From: Polyporus tsugae
Taxonomy: Eukaryota; Basidiomycota; Agaricomycetes; Polyporales; Polyporaceae
Assembly: GCA_024305745.1 (NCBI GenBank)
Contig: JAHRBS010000013.1
Location: 930,001-994,000 of the forward strand
DNA length: 64,000 bases
Direction: 5' to 3'
This document shows positions 1 through 11,489 of this stretch, one piece after another (position 1 is the first letter of the stretch; every line of letters starts with the position of its first letter). The notes under the pieces were generated by a model. It saw nothing but the letters and a program-made list of their open reading frames with translations. It was not told the origin of the DNA and searched no databases. The position numbers and the translations under genes were made by a program.

Positions 1-689
1 GGACGCGCCTTTGGTCCCGACGGCGGCGTTGTTCATGAGCACACCGACCTGCACGAGCAGACAAGAGAGCCGTGTGAGGTCATCGCCGCTCGCCGCATAC
101 AACCCCCGCCGGCCTCGCCCGCCGATGGAGACGACACGGCGTCACACAGACAGCGGTCGATGAGAAGAGGAAGGAAAGGGGAATATGGATGGGGATTCAG
201 GGAACGGGATGGAAGCGACGATGGTGCATGGTCGGAGAGAGCTAGAAGCGAGCTAGCTCACCTCGCCCCACGCCTCGTACACTCTATCGCGCAGCCGCTC
301 GACCTCGTCCAGCTTCGTCACGTCGGTCGCCAGCGCGATGACGTTCGCGTCGCCGACGATCCGTGCAACCTCCTTCGCGGTCCCGCTCAGCCCCTGCTCG
401 TCCACGTCCGCTATTGCGATCTTCAGCCCGATCCTGCGCAGAGCGAGCATCAGCACATCGGGTGCGGTTCTGGTTCTGGGTGCACGATCGATTGGCGGCG
501 GAGGAAGACTCACTTTGCAAGCTCTATTGCGGCCGCGCGGCCGATACCGCTGCCGGCCCCAGTGATGACGGCGACGCGGCCTTCGTGGATGACCGGGTGG
601 ACCTCGTCGTCCATGGGCGCGACTGGGTCGTAGACATTCGGCCGCAGTGGGGAGGGCCTACGGCTGGAGTTGGCGGAGGCGAGGACCAT
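1..689 (-). CDS. Short-chain dehydrogenase/reductase, 5' part only
   Basis: NAD(P)-dependent oxidoreductase of the classical SDR type; substrate not predictable. The 3' part lies beyond the left edge. Three exons join in frame on the minus strand: 689-514, 433-262 and 48-1. After about 36 residues comes the dinucleotide-binding motif TGAGSGIG, then a beta-strand/acidic pair (IAIADVDE) and the NNAA motif just before the window edge. The active-site YxxxK is not in view. ATG at 689 is the first in-frame start and leaves a normal short N-terminal extension. Both introns are GT-AG (donor GTGAGT). Family assignment is sound from the motifs; pathway is unknown. Confidence 0.85.
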
Positions 690-1529
690 GGTATAAATAT
701 GACAGTTGTAAGAAAGAGAGAGAGGAAATTGGGGAGACCGGGAAGAACAGTGTGAAGCCTTTGCTGTGGTTTATATAACTAGGGTGGGATGACGTCGGGG
801 GCAGTTGATCTGGTCTTGTGCTGGTCTGGTGCAAGTCTGGTGCCATTCTCCCTGCCACTGTCCGGGGTGCTCGCCCTTCTTTCCCTAGGCTCGAGTGACC
901 CTCTGCAAGCGGCAATTCTGCCTCTATGCAGTTTATGAGAACTCTATGAGAACATACTTAGGGGCATGCATGGAACGGAACTGCGCCGAGTAAGTATGCT
1001 CAAAAATTTGCGAGGTTGTCTCGAGCTTTGACCCCGGCCCCCGAACACCCCGTTTCACCGTTTTAGCATGCGCAGCTCGGGCACCTCTCGCATATATACT
1101 TCAAACTTTGTCTTTACATTATCTCAGGGCCTCGGCCTCACGGGCAGCCTGCAATATATAATAATATACGACTGGTTGATCGTAGGAGGAAGAAAATAGT
1201 AAAAGCAGTGGTCTGGATCGTTGAGAACTTGAGTCGTTCTCCGCGAGCTCGAGCTCGAGTGAGTCTCCAAATTCGAACGTTCTTATATGCGCTCTGAACC
1301 GCGCGTACCTGATCCATTCCTTGACGGTACGTGGACGCCCCACTAGTACAGTACTGCAGCTGGTCGGATGACAAAACATGCACTTGCCGGTGAGGAGGAC
1401 TCAGAAACGTTGCGGTCATACGAGCTCGAGGTCCATGCGGCACGCGGACGGTCTAACGTCTTAGTATAAGACTACTCGAGTCTCGAGGTGGTTTGTGGCC
1501 CACGCGTTGAACTACTTAAACTTGATACA
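690..1529. other. Intergenic, no gene seen
   Basis: AT-richer stretch between the SDR start and the MIA40 downstream flank. Open frames here are short, lack splice-consistent partners and match no family I know. It probably holds the SDR promoter at its left end. Confidence 0.5.
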
Positions 1530-2735
1530 CAAAGTGAGGTGGGATGTGGGGAGCGGTGTAGGATACGATGTAATCTAAGTACGGTATTAACGACAATAGT
1601 GTCAGGCAAATACTTTTGGGGATCTAATGTGAAGCAGAAGATGCAGGCTCCCGAGGCTTGCTCTCCTGTTCCGTCGGAGACGGAGACGCGGCCTCGGAAC
1701 GTTCGGAAGACGCGTCGATTGGCACGTTTGCGGGCTCGGCAGCATCGGGGGTCGGGAAAGAAGATGCTGGGTCCAGGACGAGCCCTTCTTCGTCCTCGTC
1801 CTCGTCGTTCATGATGTCTGCCGCACAGAGGCGCATGCTTGAGCATAAAAATGTTGACAAGACGAAACAGGACACGTACCGTCTCCATAGACATCAGGGT
1901 GCTCCCGGAAACACTCCTGCATGGCCTTGAACTTCTCCACACAGTCGATGCCCTTCGGGTCCGCCTCTGAGAAGACGAAACACGAAAAGGCCTCGCGGAA
2001 CTGCAGGCCGCACGGGCCGTGGGCCATCCCGCCGAGACACGGGCAGTCCCAGTTGATCTCGCCGGTCTCGGGGTTGAATGCGCCACCCTGGGCGGAACCT
2101 TCACCCTCTTCTTGTTCCCCCTCAGCTGGCTGGTCACCCTTGGCCCCTCCTTCGTGTTTCGTTTCGCTAGGGGGATGCGACACGGGTGATATTGACGGCT
2201 CATGTTTGGGTGCCGAGGAAGGAGAGTCGGAAACGGCCTCGGGGAAGGGAGAAGACTTTGGTGCCGGAGGAGCCTGTTTGGGAGCTGTAGAACGTACTAG
2301 TTGAGTTTAAGCGACTTTTGCACGTGGAGGGGCGACACACCAGACCTAGAAGAGTCTAACGCTATCCTCTGCCCATACCAAGAGTTCCAGACGAAGTATG
2401 AGGTTGCCACGGCAGAGACCCCGAGCACAGCGCGGAGACGAGTGGGACGTGCCGACGCAGCGGGACGCGACAAGGTATGCAGAGATCTAGAGGAAGCACT
2501 GGCAAGAGTCCGAAACATTTTGGCACGGGCAGGGGAGCGAGGGAGGTGGAGGTGGAGGTGGATGGAGGACAGATGGACGCGGTCAGACAGGTCAGTCAGC
2601 ACGCTGTGGTCTGCCGAACTCGACGCGCTGACGCAGAGCCAATCCCGACTCAGCCGATTACAAAGCTTCGCGCCCTCTGTGCGTGGGAAACCGACGTTGG
2701 CTCAAAATGGTAACTCGTTCGGCCACGTCGGAATG
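1530..2735 (-). repeat. MIA40 segmental duplication, copy 1
   Basis: About 1.2 kb that recurs at about 58660-59875 in the same orientation. Similarity includes exons, both introns, roughly 200 bases of 5' flank and about 100 bases of 3' flank. The non-coding 3' flank has a long nearly identical run (around 1560-1620 against 58690-58755), which argues for a recent DNA-level copy rather than conserved coding only. Beyond about 2735 the copies diverge at once. Confidence 0.85.
1624..2518 (-). CDS. MIA40: Mia40/Tim40 mitochondrial oxidoreductase, copy 1
   Basis: Import receptor and thiol oxidase of the mitochondrial intermembrane space; it puts disulfides into small cysteine-rich proteins and is reoxidised by Erv1. 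Exons 2518-2341, 2284-1880 and 1817-1624 give 258 residues. An Arg/Ser-rich presequence is followed by a hydrophobic anchor (around residues 29-49), a charged linker, the redox CPC motif (NWDCPC), then two CX9C pairs in the order expected for the family. The acidic Ser/Pro-rich tail after the core is typical of fungal forms. Introns are GT-AG; the second is 62 bases, so retaining it breaks the frame. Shares an upstream region of about 340 bases with the divergent lipase gene. A second copy lies at 58.8-59.7 kb. Confidence 0.93.
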
Positions 2736-2856
2736 ATCCGACCGGCACGGAAAGTGCCGGACACCTCAAAGGATGAGACTAGTGGCTGCCGCCCCAAACG
2801 ACGAGCTCCTTCCGTTCGACGTCGTGCTACATGTCTTTCTCATCACCAGCAGTGAC
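2519..2856. promoter_or_regulatory. Shared divergent promoter region, MIA40 and lipase
   Basis: The 338 bases between two divergent starts must contain both promoters. I see no clear TATA box. The MIA40-proximal 200 or so bases are duplicated with MIA40 copy 2; the lipase-proximal part is not. Confidence 0.5.
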
Positions 2857-4770
2857 ATGCAGACCGTCTGGTTTCCTGTGCCAGTTACTGCTCTTTTTCG
2901 CCGGATCGTGAACGCAGTCTCTGCGTTCTCCATCTCCCATCACTACCTTCGCCAATCCCCCACCGACTCCGACCAGCCTCCCCCGAGATCGTACTCTCTT
3001 CGATGGGCCGCATGGCCGAGAACCAAGTCTCAAGAGGTCCGTAGGAAGCCTCTGGTCAATTCTTCGGACGCATATATGGACCGTTCAGAACGAACCGAGG
3101 CCAAAGATTCCTCCCGTCACAGTCCACCGCGAGCCGACTCCTACAAGTCGTGGACCCCTGATCAGATTCACCTCCTCATTAATAATCCAGCATTGTATGA
3201 GCCATTACGCAAACCCCGATACCCTATTGTGCTATGTCATGGTGAGTGTGCTGTGACGGTGTTAGGTCGGGGCATTGACTTCAACGCGGGACAGGACTAT
3301 ATGGCTTCGACGTTCGCGGACCGTCGAAGCTCCCTATCTTACAGCAACATTATTGGTCTAATGTCCTAAACGTCCTCCGAGGGAAGGTTGGCGCGGAAGT
3401 TTTGGTAACTGGGGTGCCGAGGTAAGTGATCAGCACTACAGTCTTCTTCACATCTCCTAATTCTTCCCAAGTACTGGATCTGTTACCTCTCGCGCTGAGA
3501 ACCTGGATAGATTCCTCCGGGACAAGGCTCACGCACGTGGTGTCAACTTCCTGGCCCATTCTATGGGTGGTCTCGACTGCAGGCATCTCATTACCCACAT
3601 CAAGCCTTCGGACTACGTGCCACTCTCGCTCACGACAATCGCAACCCCGCATAGAGGAAGTCCGTTTATGGACTGGTGCAAGGTACCTTCTACCTTTTTA
3701 CACCCCTCTGCCACCGTTTTAACGCCTCTCCCCAGCAATACCTCGGGCTGGGTAGATACATGGATGAATCCTTCCGACTAGGGGCCGCAGAGCAACACCC
3801 AGAGTCTCTAAAACCGCAACAAGTCGCCGAGAGGGAAAAGCAGAAGTCCGCTGCCTCTATAAAATCCATCCTCTCGATCGCCTCCCTCCCGTCCTCCTTC
3901 ACCACTCTCCTTCTCTCCCTCCTCGACTCCCCTGCCTACTCGAACCTCACCACCGCCTACCTGAACACGATCTTCAACCCGAACACGCCCGACGACCCGT
4001 CCGTCAAGTACTTCAGCGTCGCCGGGCGCACGTCGGGCATGGGTATCTGGCACCCGCTCTGGCTACCTAAGATGGTCCTCGACGGCTTCGAGGAGCGTGA
4101 GCGTGAGCGCGTACGCGAGCTTGGCCACACCCTTGCTACCGTGGACGCGGAGTGGGGCAACGACGGACTGGTCACCGTCCAGAGCGCGCGGTGGGGCGAG
4201 TTCCTCGGGGTGCTCGAGGGTTGTGATCACTGGGAGATGCGCGGCGCGCGGGGCCTCGATGTTGACCTCCCGTCCGTGTCTATCCCTGGACCGCACGATT
4301 GGAATCTTAGCGATTGGGGCAAGTTCGTGCGCGCGTGGAAGAGGGAGGAGAAGAAGGCGGCACACGAGGTTGGCGTGGGGCTTAGCGAGCAGAGGCCTGC
4401 GCTCGTCGCCGCTGGCGTTGGGTTGGAGGAGGAGAGGGAAACCCGGGACCCGAGGGAGAGGCCGGGAAGGGAGAGCATGAATGCGGACGAGGTCGTGAAG
4501 AGCTCTACGGACAAGCTTTCTCTGGTGTTCGACTGGATCGTGGACTCGACGCCGGCGAAGGCTGCGCTCAACCCCCTGTCGTCATTATCGACAGGCTCTA
4601 AGACCGAGGAAGAGGGAGACAGCAGGATGGGAGAGGAGGACAGAGAGCGGGAGGAGCGGAGGAGGGCGAAGAGCACGAAGCCTGCGGAGCGGAACGACCT
4701 GGCGACGAAGATGGACCTAGAACGATTCTACGTCGCGCTGTGTAAGAAGCTGTATGATGAGGGGCTGTGA
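2857..4770 (+). CDS. Tgl2-like alpha/beta-hydrolase lipase
   Basis: Predicted triacylglycerol/diacylglycerol lipase resembling yeast Tgl2, a mitochondrial enzyme. Exons 2857-3241, 3295-3421, 3472-3682 and 3736-4770 join in frame to 585 residues. An oxyanion-type VLCHG strand is followed by the nucleophile elbow AHSMGG (Ser within GxSxG-like AHSMGG), ATPHRG, a conserved WGNDGLVTV segment that carries the likely acidic residue, and GCDHWEM with the likely catalytic His. The N-terminus is basic and hydrophobic, consistent with mitochondrial targeting. The start is uncertain: ATG at 2773 is in the same frame, and 3075 is a later option. The C-terminal 140 residues are charged and low complexity. 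Confidence 0.82.
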
Positions 4771-4928
4771 TCCCTGCGCTGGCATCGCGGACTGTGCTGG
4801 CGATTGGTGCGTTCCCCCACCCCCTCCCGCGGCGTACGTGTATCATTAGTTTGTATTGTAGATGCCTTTAATAGGCAGACACGATTTTGGACAGTCCATC
4901 TTTGCTGCCGTGCTGCGACAGGGTGCAT

Positions 4929-6695
4929 TCACGATCGGACAGTACGCTGTCTCGCTAGGGCCACCACAACGCTCCCAACACAGGTCGCCAAGGCGCAAGA
5001 GCCAACAAAGATCTCGACAGCACCATACCCGAACTTTCCGAACCGTCCGCCCATGGACGAGGATCCCCCAGCCTGGAAGAGCAATCCGGAGACGATGGGC
5101 CCAATTACGGCAGAGAGGCCCTTGGCGAAGGATACTCCGGAGAACGCCATGCTTGCGAACTCGGGCACACCCCCTGCGGACTCGACCGCCGCGATAGTCC
5201 ATGTCGACGAGAAGCCTCCGCTCTGCGCACGCTTGTCAGCACACGTATTCATGGTTACGGGATGGCTCGACGTACCAAGCTGCCAAACACGACTGCGAAG
5301 AAGTACAGGTAGATCGCGGCGTCCGCGAAGCCCCAGAGGAAGAATGCGCCAAGCGCACTGCCCAGGGCGCTGAAGACCATGATGGAGGGGTACGAGATGC
5401 GGTCGGTGAGGTGGCCGATGATGACCTGGCCGACGACGGAGGACGAGTTGAAGAGCGAGAGGACGACGGTCGCGGTGAGCTGGTCGGAGAGCCCCCGCGT
5501 GAAGGTCGCGATGTAGAGCGCGACGGGGAACTGTGCGAGGCCTTGCACGAGGGTCGTGCATGCCTTGAATCGGAGACGTCGCGCTTCAAGTTAGTTTCGA
5601 CCGTGCGGCTCGAGGAAGAAACGGCACTCACGAAGCTCCAGAAGAGCGGGGTGTGGAGGAAGTTGAGCCGGGATGGGATGAGCTTCGGCCGGCGCTGGCC
5701 AGCGCTGAACTTGGGGACGGGGAAGCGGCTGCGCATGCCGAGCATCGCGACCGCGGTGCAGAGCGTGGTGCTGATCGCCCATATGCGGAGCGTCCAGCGC
5801 AGGCCGACTCTGGTGAGGAGGGCGTTGAGGATGAGGGGGAAGACGAAGCCGCCGACGCCGGTGCCGGAGAAGATGATGCCGCTCGCGAGGCCACGCCGCT
5901 CGGAGAACCACTCGGGGAGGAGCTTGACGACGGGCATGTAGACGATCCCGCCGCCGATGCCGACACCGACGCCTTGTAGCAGGATGAGCTGCCAAACCTG
6001 TCGTGATGTCAGAGTGTCAGTTGATTATCGTGAGGAGAAACTTGAACGGGGACGAACCTTGGTGGCAAAGCTGGACGCGAAGAGGGAGGCAAAGTAGACC
6101 GCCAGGCCACACCACATGGACGTCCGTAGGAAGTCTGGGTATTTTCTCATGAAGAGGAGGAGGAGACAGCTCTGTGGTGCGCAAGGTTCAGTAGTTCGTT
6201 TCGCTAGAAATAATCAAGCATCGCTGACCTCTCCATACTGGATGGCGAGGGAGACGGTCCCGACAGCGGCGATCGCGATCCGGGATGCGGAATCAAACGG
6301 CGGGTGCGAGGTATAGTAATCTGCAATGGTGTTGAGCGTTCGCAGTGGGCAGGTCGAAGCAATGCAATAAAGCCATATGCATACCTTGGAAGATACCGTA
6401 ACTACGACGCGTTTTCGTCAGCGCACTTCTCTGGAAGGAAGATCTAGAGCCTGCAAGACCCCAACCTGAAGCCGAATCCCCATATCATCATCTCCAGCAC
6501 AAATGCTGCGGCACAGAAGGTCCAAGCTTTGAGTCCATGATCTACAGGCGGGAGCTCTTGGACATTGACACCCTCCTCCGTGAAGTCGGCGACTCACAAT
6601 ACCGCCATGGACGACTGCACGGACAGAATCATGGGGCTTATGGGTTGGCTGTCCTCGAGTCCCGACACCGGTTCCATCTCATAGGTTGACTCCAT
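4929..6695 (-). pseudogene. MCT-family transporter A, nonsense codon near N-terminus
   Basis: Major-facilitator permease of the monocarboxylate-transporter type. Exons 6695-6466, 6401-6385, 6320-6229, 6171-6058, 5997-5632, 5563-5276 and 5222-4929 match transporter B exon for exon, with identical lengths except for the first and last, and encode 12 predicted membrane spans. Exon 1 has an in-frame TGA at 6596-6594 where B has CGG (Arg). No gap is needed to align the flanking residues, and the next in-frame ATG lies inside membrane span 1, so an intact product is unlikely. The first donor (GTTGGGG) is also weak. All downstream exons remain open, so decay is recent, or the base is a sequencing error. 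Confidence 0.7.
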
Positions 6696-7332
6696 GACTG
6701 GACCTAGATCGGTGTCTTGCAATACTTCGGTGGCCATACTTTGGAGCTTGTGAGCGGTGTGAGCGACGGCGTTGCGACAGTTGTGTACGGCCGAAGGGTG
6801 AACACCGGTACCAAGAAAGAGGTTTTGTAACGTTCCGCGTCGAGTCTTGGCCGAGTCATCTCCCAGTCATCGCAAAAGATATTCTCTGCCGTCATATCGA
6901 CTGGGATGATAGCATGTCCTCGGATCATGCCGCATCAGGCTCAGGCTTTGTGAACGTAAAGGATTTTTCTTCGAAGAGCGCGTGCACTGTGCTTGTACTA
7001 ATCTGCCGTTAGTCTGAAGTAAAGGGTTCGTCAGTGCGGTTGATCAAGTTTGTCCGAGTCCCAACAAGGTACGCGATAGTACAACATGGCCAACGGCTCA
7101 TTCAATAGTCGTCGCAGCTCTACGAGCGCTGCACGTAACCCTGTCTACAGTACTCTAGCCTACCCTATCCTCTACAACAATGTCCCACGACACAAAACCC
7201 TAAGGAAAATCCCGCATACGCCTATCAGATACCCAGAAGAAATCAAAGAGACCCAAAAAAGATACCATGAAAAGTTGGGACATAAACGGCCCCGTTTTCG
7301 ACGACTCGTCAACCCTAATCAACCGCACAAGG
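6696..7332. other. Gap between tandem transporters
   Basis: Holds the promoter of transporter A and the 3' end of transporter B. No coding frame with splice support was found. Confidence 0.5.
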
Positions 7333-9175
7333 TTAGAAACCCAAGAGGATCTCCCCCCTCTGCTTCCTGGCGAGTGCGATGGCGACGCTCCCAACACCAC
7401 ACGCGAGCGCACAGGAGCCGACGAAAATTTCGACGGCGCCATACCCGAACTTCCCGAAGCCATGAGCCATGGTCGTCCCTTGGCCGGCCTGCAGCAGAAA
7501 CCCGGAGATGATCGGTCCAATGACGGCGGAGATGCCTTTGATGAAGGAAATCCCAGTGAACGCTGAGCCGATAAGCTCGGGCTTGCTCCCGACGCACTCG
7601 ACGGCCGAGTTCGTCCAGGTCGACGAGAACCCCCCGCTCTGCCGGTGGTATACGTCCGTGATTAGTGGATATTTTGGGTCGCCGAGGGAATGCTCACCAG
7701 ACTTCCGAAGATGACGGCGAAGAAGTAGAGATATATCGCCTTGTCTGCAAAGCCCCAAAGCAGGAACGCACCGAGACCGCTGCCAATAGCGCTGAATAGC
7801 ATGATGGAGGGGTAAGGTATCCTGTCGCTGAGGTGTCCGATGATAATTTGACCGATGACTGCCGACACATTGAACAGGGAAAGGATGGTAGTCGCGGTCA
7901 GTTGGTTGGAAATACCCTTGGCGAACGTGGCAATGTACAGGGAGACAGGGAAGTACGAAAGGCCCTGGAGCATGTTGGTGATGGCCTGTTTGCTGGCGTG
8001 TCAGTCACTCCTGTTTCGTACGTAGTAAGAAAGAGTACTCACGACGCTCCAGAAGAGAGTGGTCCCCAGGAAGTCGAGCCTCCCAGGTAAAAGTTTGGGT
8101 CGACGGTGGACGGCATTGTATTTGGGAACAGGGAGGCGGCTCCGCATGCCAAGGAAAGCAATGCCAGCGGTGACAGTGGTGCCAATAGCCCAGATTCTCA
8201 GCGTCCAACGCAGGCCGATGTTGTTCAATAGTGCATTGAGAAGCAGTGGGAACACGAAACCTGTGATTGAAAAGTCCTTAGATCACGACATGACATTTCC
8301 GACGGACAACTTGCCTCCGAGGGCGGTTCCTGAGAAAATGATACCACTCGCAAGGCCTCGCCGTTCCGAAAACCATTCGGGGAGGAGCTTGATGATGGGA
8401 AGATATACTATGCCGCCGCCTATACCGACGCCAGCACCTTGAAGAAGAATGAGGTGCCACACCTGGACGATACCAAGTCAGGAGACTGAAATGGGCACAG
8501 ACGAGCTCTCGCAGACCTGTGTCGCAAAGCTGGAAGCGAAGAGAGAGACGAAGTAGGTTGCTAACCCGGTCCACATTGAGACGCGCAGAAAGTCCGGATA
8601 TCTGCCCAAGAGGGGGAAAAGGAAGAAGCCCTGTTGTACATCGGAATGATATAGTAGTTAGGCTCCCGTTATACGCAAGACGAGGTGTATTCCCTACCTC
8701 TCCATACAGGAATGCAAGCAAGACCGTACCCACGGCGGCAATAGACACAGGCGACGCCGTGTTAAATGGCGGATGCGACGTGTAGTACTCTATTGTCTGC
8801 GCGTAAATATACAGACTTTCCCCGACGAACTGGACTGTACCTTGGAAGATGCCGTAACTATAGAATTACAAGCCACGTCGGTACTCCAGCGTGAGTGAGA
8901 GAAAGAAGATCGTACCTGAAGCTGAATCCCCAGATCATCATCTCGACCACGAAAGCCGACGCGCAGAACAGCCAGGCCCCGGAGCCACCGTCCACCGGGG
9001 GAAGCTCTTGCACCGTCGTTCCCTCCTGCGGATCGGCGGCCCGAAGCGCCACCATAGACGACTGGGCGGAGAGTGTCTTCGTGGGGCTCCCAGGTTCGTT
9101 AACCCCAGGTACAGGCATCGCAGTCATCTCGTATGATGCTATGCCCATGGGTTCGCCGGAGACCTGGACGTCCAT
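7333..9175 (-). CDS. MCT-family monocarboxylate-type transporter B
   Basis: Plasma-membrane MFS permease, likely for monocarboxylates or related acids; substrate not fixed by sequence. Exons 9175-8916, 8857-8841, 8789-8698, 8630-8517, 8462-8315, 8260-8043, 7985-7698 and 7638-7333 give 480 residues. About 40 cytosolic residues precede span 1; family-like landmarks include LLPEWFSERRGLASG after span 4, the central basic loop (RRPKLLPGRLDF), and FGKFGYGAVE near the last spans. The intron at 8314-8261 has a GC donor (GCAAGT) and is absent from the tandem paralogue. ATG at 9175 gives the N-terminus that best aligns with copy A. Confidence 0.85.
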
Positions 9176-9689
9176 TGCGTAGTGAGTGCGGAGTTTGCTG
9201 GGAGGAAGATGAGAATCCTGAAGATTGCTCACCGGGATTTAACATCCTGGCTAGGCCCGCTGCCCAGACGTTGGCGTCTGTAATCAGTCGACCTCCGAGT
9301 CATCGCTTACAGCCGGAGAGTCGGACGATGGTTGCCCAATTCATGCGTCCGGTCTGCGTCTGCAATACGTCCTGAACACATAATCGGCCGGCGTGGAAAG
9401 AAGACTGATCAAGGGGACCGAGGCGTTAGTTTGTCAAACGGCGTCCCACCAGAGCTACCAGCCAGTCCCATGGGGAGTTCCCAGATGGGTCTAGAGTCAC
9501 CATCTGGTCTCGGGACCATAGGCTAGCAGTGCAAGTGTCGTCGAAGGCACGCGAAAAGTAGCGTTTGGGATGAACAGAATTGCGGAAATTTGTCACGACT
9601 TGATCCACCCGCTGGTCGGTAACGCTGCCTACGCCTGCAGCCAGGGCGCATGACCGCCGACGGCTTCCCCCGCCAATGAGCGCAGAGGC

Positions 9690-10920
9690 TGTCAAACAAC
9701 GTGATGTCGGCGAAAGGGAGTAAGTCTAGGCGCATTTTCCGAAATCCGACGGTTGCCTAAGTTCATGAAAAGCTTCTGCTCTCCTAATTCACTGTCCAAT
9801 AAGCAGCTTATCGATCGATATGATGGGGATTTACGTACCAGAAAGCCGAACACGACGACTGTGGAGGAGAGATTGACGTCCGCGAGGCTTCCAGGAAGGA
9901 ACATCGCGAAATAGTCATGCGGATCAGCACTGGCAGGGCTGGAAATGCGAATCGGGTTTAAGGGATGTCCGATAGCGATATCGCTACCAAACCTGCGGCA
10001 TTAAGTAGGTAAAGACGTTATCACCCTCACTTCGATAGATATGTTCTTCATCAAGCTTGCGAGTTGCAGCGAGATCCGGGGTATGATAAGTCCTGTATCA
10101 GCTGAAGGGGGTGGATGAATAGTACCTGGTACGCTTATTCGGTTCACCGAGAGATACTCATCGTGTTTCGGTTGCAATGAGGGTGAAGTCAACTTTGCTG
10201 TCATTGCGTCGTATTGGACTAATTGGGAAGGGCAGCTCTCGGAGAAAATCACCAACGAACTAGCTGGTGCGCTCACCCGGATTCCCCCTGCCCAGCCGTG
10301 AGTCAAGTGCGCCGAGTTGGAGAGGTAAGGCGCACCAATGAAGTCAAGGCGATTGATGCATGGGTCATATCGTGGTCTCACTCAAGGGAAGTAAGCAGCC
10401 TCGTAGCTTGTACCATGCACGCACAGTTCACAAGCGTCTAGTTGCGTGATCAAAACGCGTTCGTGTAGAAGCAATGGAGAAGGAGGGACGACATACCTAA
10501 TATCAAGTGCCGCGGAACATAGGCATCGCACACAAACCCCATCAACGAAGACATATGTCTGACAGGTTAAACTTTTTTCTGCGTGACGGCTTTCCAGGAA
10601 ACCGTAGTGGAAGCTTGAATACCTGGTCTCATCGCGAGGTTGCCGTACCGTCGAGACAACTTCTCATTCTGTTTTCGGTGGTATTTGCGAGGAACAGTAT
10701 TCAAAATACGCGGTCATGAAGGGTTCGGTTTTTGGCTAGCAGTGTGAGTGGTTTATGAGGATGGGTGAACTACTGGAAGCCTTTACCAACGTGTTCGAAT
10801 TCGGTTAGCGCGCGTCTACCGTCAATGGGAAAGACATAAGCACGTACTTACCCGAAGTTGCTGGTATCGGCTAACACCCATGCCACTAAGTAAAAAGCGT
10901 GTGCCAGCTGGCCAATGCTA
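9690..10920 (-). other. Unidentified exon-like segments
   Basis: Three minus-strand stretches look like exons but do not assemble into a gene I recognise. They are about 10910-10857 (ending at a GTAAGT donor), about 10360-10230 (an open frame with a GWAGGIRV segment) and about 9990-9831 (open, ending at a GTACGT donor). They share strand and order, so they may be one diverged or decaying multi-exon gene. Frames between them are broken by stops and I cannot place a start or end. Confidence 0.3.
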
Positions 10921-11343
10921 TGCAACGCAACAATACTTAGACAATACTATTGACCTCGACGACTCATTGTATAGACAGTCATTCTGTCTCCCGGACCGTA
11001 AAACGAGGTGAAAGGGTTATTCTGACAGATGCATAAGTGAATGGTTCAATGGGGAACTGGACAGTGCAGAATGCCAGCAATAACATGGACGTACTATCAA
11101 AGTGTACATGGTACATAGGCCATGTTATGAGGTATTCCAACAACCAGAGATGCTGTGCAATGTCATTCAGTGGCCGTCCGCCATTCGGATTCTCTTGTTC
11201 GCACAGACGCTCACCGGTACCCTTTTGTTCATTGCCCTCTCAGCAACAGGACGCATGGCTCAGCCAAAGCGTCCCTCCTTCTCGCCACGTGGTTTTCTAA
11301 TTGACGGCCCGCTTTGGTACGAGTCCGACTTGGGCCCAGCCCT

Positions 11344-11350
11344 GTATAAA
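11344..11350 (+). promoter_or_regulatory. TATA box of the MIF4G-like gene
   Basis: TATAAAA about 140 bases before the ATG at 11490, followed by a CA-rich leader typical of well-expressed fungal genes. Confidence 0.55.
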
Positions 11351-11489
11351 AGGAGCTCAATGGTTGCGGTTGACAATGTACCAACCCAGTGGCACCCCCC
11401 CTTCACACGACACACACACTCACCTTGGAACTACCACTCGAACACTCGAGACACCACAGAACAACCTTGACTAGAACGCCTTCATCGAC

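Noticed and set aside
1472..2203. 243-codon minus-strand frame overlapping MIA40
   Set aside because: Reads MIA40 exons in the wrong frame; the correct frame carries the CPC and CX9C motifs.
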